From the NCBI GenBank assembly GCA_937139435.1, contig CAKZPX010000073.1, forward strand, positions 1 through 8,388: a stretch of 8,388 nt of DNA, read 5' to 3'. The translations under genes and the position numbers were made by a program. This stretch comes from an uncultured bacterium. GTDB lineage: Bacteria > Hydrothermota > Tepidihabitantia > Tepidihabitantales > Tepidihabitantaceae. The notes under the pieces are model-generated. The model did not search any database and was not told the DNA's origin. It worked only from the letters and a program-made list of their open reading frames with translations. Below are positions 6,394 to 8,388 of this stretch, piece after piece (within the stretch, counting starts at the first letter, position 1; the number at the start of each line of letters is the position of its first letter).

Positions 6394-7533
6394 TTATTCA
6401 CCGGTAGCCTCTGTTTCACTATCCGCCGGAGGGCGCAGTATCTCCAGAGCGGTGCGCAGGGCTTTAATAAATCGGCGATTCTCGTTTTCCTTGCCAACCG
6501 TGACCCGGAGGGCATTGGGGAATTCGTACTCTTTGAGCGTGCGGGTGATTACCCCTTGACGCTGGAGCGCCTCAAAAACCAGCTGGGCGTCAACGGCAAA
6601 GTTAACAAATACGAAGTTGCCGTAGCTTTCCAGGTAGAAGAGTTTCAGCTGTTTGAACTCTTTATAGAATAGCGCCTTGCCCGCCTCGTTTATCCGACGA
6701 CTGCGCTGAATGTGACGGGTATCGTCCAGGGCGGCAAGGGCAGCGATCTGGGCAGCGCGGCTGGCGTTGAACGGCAGACGCACCTTCATCAAACTCTGGA
6801 TGATTTCCGGTTTGGCAATGCCGTAGCCGATACGCAGCCCTGCCAGCCCGTGGATTTTTGAGCAGGTCCGCAGGATGAGTACGTTGTGGTTCTTGTTGTA
6901 GTAATCCACACCCCGGGGGTATTCCCGGCTGGTGATGTATTCAGCATAGGCTTCGTCAAGAATCACCAGCACCCGGTCCGGTATGCACTCCATAAATTCA
7001 TCCAGTTCCTTTCTGGTGACGATTGTGCCCAGCGGGTTGATGGGGTTATCCAGGTAGATAATCTTTGTCTGCGGGGTAATGGATTCAGCCATCCTTTCCA
7101 GATTGTGGCGGTAGTTAGCGGTTGGTATCTGGGTCAGCCGGGCGTTCATTATCGCCGCACCAACCCGGGGGGCGATAAATCCACCGGCGCTCATAATCAA
7201 TTCGTCGTCCGGATCAAGGTAGGCGGCGCACGCCATATAAATCAAATCCACCGAGCCGTTACCGACGATGGTGGCGTCGTAGTCAACTTTGAACATCCGG
7301 GCGATGCGCTGGCGCAGGTAAAAAGCGGTGTCTTCCGGATAAAAGTGTAACTGGTTGAGCGCCCGGCGCAGGGCGTTTATTGCCCGGGGCGAAGGACCGA
7401 GCGGGTTTTCGTTAGAGGCAAGTTTTATTACCGGTGGTTTGAGCCCGAGTTCCCGGATGACCTCCTCCACCGGTTTCCCGGGTTTATAAGGTGAAACCTT
7501 TTCTATATTCGTTCTTGGCTGGGGTAAAAACAT
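6394..7533 (-). CDS. hisC: Histidinol-phosphate aminotransferase-type PLP enzyme
   Basis: This is a fold-type I, PLP-dependent aminotransferase of the HisC group. HisC converts imidazole-acetol phosphate and glutamate to histidinol phosphate in histidine synthesis in the cytosol, and some homologues also act on aromatic or other phosphorylated amino acids. At 379 residues it is slightly longer than usual. Motifs are SNENPLGPSP (40-49), GNGSVDLIYM (91-100), NPINPLGT (163-170), DEAYAEY (193-199), the PLP lysine K226 in SKIHGLAGLRIGYG, and LRVTVG with R343 as the likely substrate carboxylate binder. Departures from consensus are GNGSVDLI for GNGSDELI, NPINPLGT for NPNNPTGT, and GGFIAPRV where a tyrosine usually stacks on the cofactor. 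The ATG at 7533 overlaps the upstream stop (TAATG) and has a full AAGGAGGT site. No other histidine gene is in view, so the hisC name reflects family, and a related substrate is possible. Confidence 0.85.
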   Translation of the reverse strand: MFLPQPRTNIEKVSPYKPGKPVEEVIRELGLKPPVIKLASNENPLGPSPRAINALRRALNQLHFYPEDTAFYLRQRIARMFKVDYDATIVGNGSVDLIYMACAAYLDPDDELIMSAGGFIAPRVGAAIMNARLTQIPTANYRHNLERMAESITPQTKIIYLDNPINPLGTIVTRKELDEFMECIPDRVLVILDEAYAEYITSREYPRGVDYYNKNHNVLILRTCSKIHGLAGLRIGYGIAKPEIIQSLMKVRLPFNASRAAQIAALAALDDTRHIQRSRRINEAGKALFYKEFKQLKLFYLESYGNFVFVNFAVDAQLVFEALQRQGVITRTLKEYEFPNALRVTVGKENENRRFIKALRTALEILRPPADSETEATGE

Positions 7534-7544
7534 TATACCTCCTT
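7531..7544 (-). promoter_or_regulatory. Consensus Shine-Dalgarno site with TAATG coupling for hisC
   Basis: On the minus strand AAGGAGGT (7544-7537) is followed after 3 bases by ATG (7533-7531). The upstream gene's stop TAA (7535-7533) shares its last base with the ATG. The ribosome site lies within the last codons of the upstream membrane-protein gene, so hisC translation is probably coupled to it while also having a site strong enough for independent initiation. Confidence 0.85.
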
Positions 7545-8388
7545 GGACAGGTTTTCTGATTTAATCTGGCGGGGGGTGAAGGCAAAGATTAACCCGCCGA
7601 GCAGGGCAAAGAAAAGGTCCAGACCAAGAAATATAAAAGCGACCGCCAGCGCCTGCTCAGGACTGAACCGACCGGGAAGCCAGTTCGGGGTGAAGAAGGC
7701 AACAAACGCCGCTTCCCGGACACCCAGCCCGCCGATGGTGGGGATGTTAACAACAATATTTAAAAGCGGGATAAACACAAAATAGTAACCTAAGGGAACG
7801 GTTGCCCTTACCGCGCCGGCGCAGAAAAACCAGGCAAGGGATAACGCCGCCTGAACCCCGACACCGGAAAGAAAACTGAAAAGCAGGGCAACCGGTTTAT
7901 GACGATAGCGTTTCACCGCCTCGTAGGCGCGGTCAAGGGTCGTTGTGAACCGCTGTGCCCGGCGCGGGAGACGCAGGAATATGTTGCGAACGATCCGGTG
8001 ACAGCGGTCATTAAAAAATACGGCGGTAACAAGAAGTAGCAGCAGGAGGATGACGGAAAGCAATATTATGACGCCCGCCGGGCTGATGTTTCCCGCACCG
8101 ATATCCAGTTTGCCGGTGCCGGAAATGGTAAGAAAGAGCGCCATCACCACCGCAAGAAAGGAAAGGCTCTCAAAACCGATCAGGCGGTCAAGAAAAGTGG
8201 CGGAGAACGCCTCGGGCCCTTTGCCGGGTTGCACGGTGTAGGCGATACGCATCACATCACCTCCGATTGAGGTGGGCAGGAGTTTGCAGAAGAAAAGACC
8301 GAGGGTGAAGATGCGGGCAAGATACCAGGTGGAGAAGTGCAGCCCCTGGGCAGCGAGGAGAATCTGCCAGCGCCAGGCAGAAATCAGG
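7533..8388 (-). CDS. LPG-synthase TM / UPF0104 family membrane protein (5' end outside window)
   Basis: This is a polytopic inner-membrane protein of the lysylphosphatidylglycerol synthase TM region family (PF03706, COG0392, YbhN/AglD-like). Members include the flippase-like half of MprF and stand-alone proteins of mostly unknown lipid-related roles. The frame is open to the window edge and gives 284 residues to the stop, with the N-terminus missing. Counting from the edge, AWRWQILL (4-11) is followed by a helix and then the family signature LLPTSIGGDVMR (36-47). Helices follow at about 70-90, 103-126, 164-190, 196-222 and 244-270, and the second signature PTIGGLGVRE is at 216-225. A GTG at 8255 could pass for a start, but it is the valine of GGDVMR, so the gene clearly continues upstream. 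No cytosolic lysyl-transferase (MprF C-terminal) domain follows: the protein ends shortly after the last helix. It overlaps hisC by one base. Exact substrate unknown. Confidence 0.88.
   Translation of the reverse strand, partial: LISAWRWQILLAAQGLHFSTWYLARIFTLGLFFCKLLPTSIGGDVMRIAYTVQPGKGPEAFSATFLDRLIGFESLSFLAVVMALFLTISGTGKLDIGAGNISPAGVIILLSVILLLLLLVTAVFFNDRCHRIVRNIFLRLPRRAQRFTTTLDRAYEAVKRYRHKPVALLFSFLSGVGVQAALSLAWFFCAGAVRATVPLGYYFVFIPLLNIVVNIPTIGGLGVREAAFVAFFTPNWLPGRFSPEQALAVAFIFLGLDLFFALLGGLIFAFTPRQIKSENLSKEV

Noticed and set aside
6376..6404. Three CCGG-centred repeats between hisC and the DUF502 gene as an intercistronic hairpin
   Set aside because: Four-base self-complementary units are common in this G+C-rich sequence and give only a very short stem.
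6373..7350. Plus-strand frames at 6373-6672 and 6886-7350 within the hisC interval
   Set aside because: They lie opposite a gene with clear family motifs, have no recognisable domains, and are typical antisense shadows of high-G+C coding sequence.

Overview
The window is bacterial chromosomal DNA, densely coding from base 613 to the right edge, with about 55-60% G+C in genes (by eye) and a clearly AT-richer non-coding stretch at the left. It carries two convergent gene blocks. The TldD/TldE pair, the Lon-related AAA protease of the COG1067 type, HisC, a DUF502 membrane protein and a YbhN/LPG-synthase-type membrane protein are all widespread bacterial families. No gene here fixes the taxon. 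My guess is an uncultured, possibly thermophilic or subsurface lineage of the candidate-phylum kind (WOR-3-like protein style), held with low confidence.

Left region (1-612): no convincing protein gene. It holds a small imperfect repeat cluster (about 39-106), an AT-rich stretch with a perfect TATAAT at 283-288, and then a G+C-rich, foldable stretch. That stretch ends in a textbook intrinsic terminator at 422-462. No credible reading frame lies upstream of the terminator, so I read about 295-462 as a small non-coding RNA gene or an orphan structured leader of unknown class. A separate consensus-like promoter (TTGACA, 16 bp, TATGCT; 565-592) sits just before the first protein gene.

Forward block (613-5784): tldD, tldE and a large Lon-like ATP-dependent protease are packed with gaps of 4 and 2 bases, so they almost certainly form one transcription unit devoted to protein and peptide breakdown. 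TldD keeps its zinc motif (HEAFGH) and the C-terminal cysteine ligand. TldE lacks them, as expected for the non-catalytic partner. The Lon-like protein has the Ser-Lys dyad and an AAA-type module in which the Walker A lysine is replaced by arginine.

Reverse block (8388-5716): a polytopic membrane protein of the lysylphosphatidylglycerol-synthase TM / UPF0104 family runs off the right edge. It is translationally coupled (TAATG) to a HisC-type aminotransferase, and a two-helix DUF502 membrane protein follows. The promoter lies beyond the right edge. The 3' ends of the two blocks overlap by 69 bases in antisense (5716-5784). I see no prophage, CRISPR array, insertion sequence, tRNA or rRNA. The items most worth following up are the unassigned RNA at about 295-462, the repeat-like DNA at the very start of the Lon-like gene, and the departures from HisC consensus motifs in the aminotransferase.
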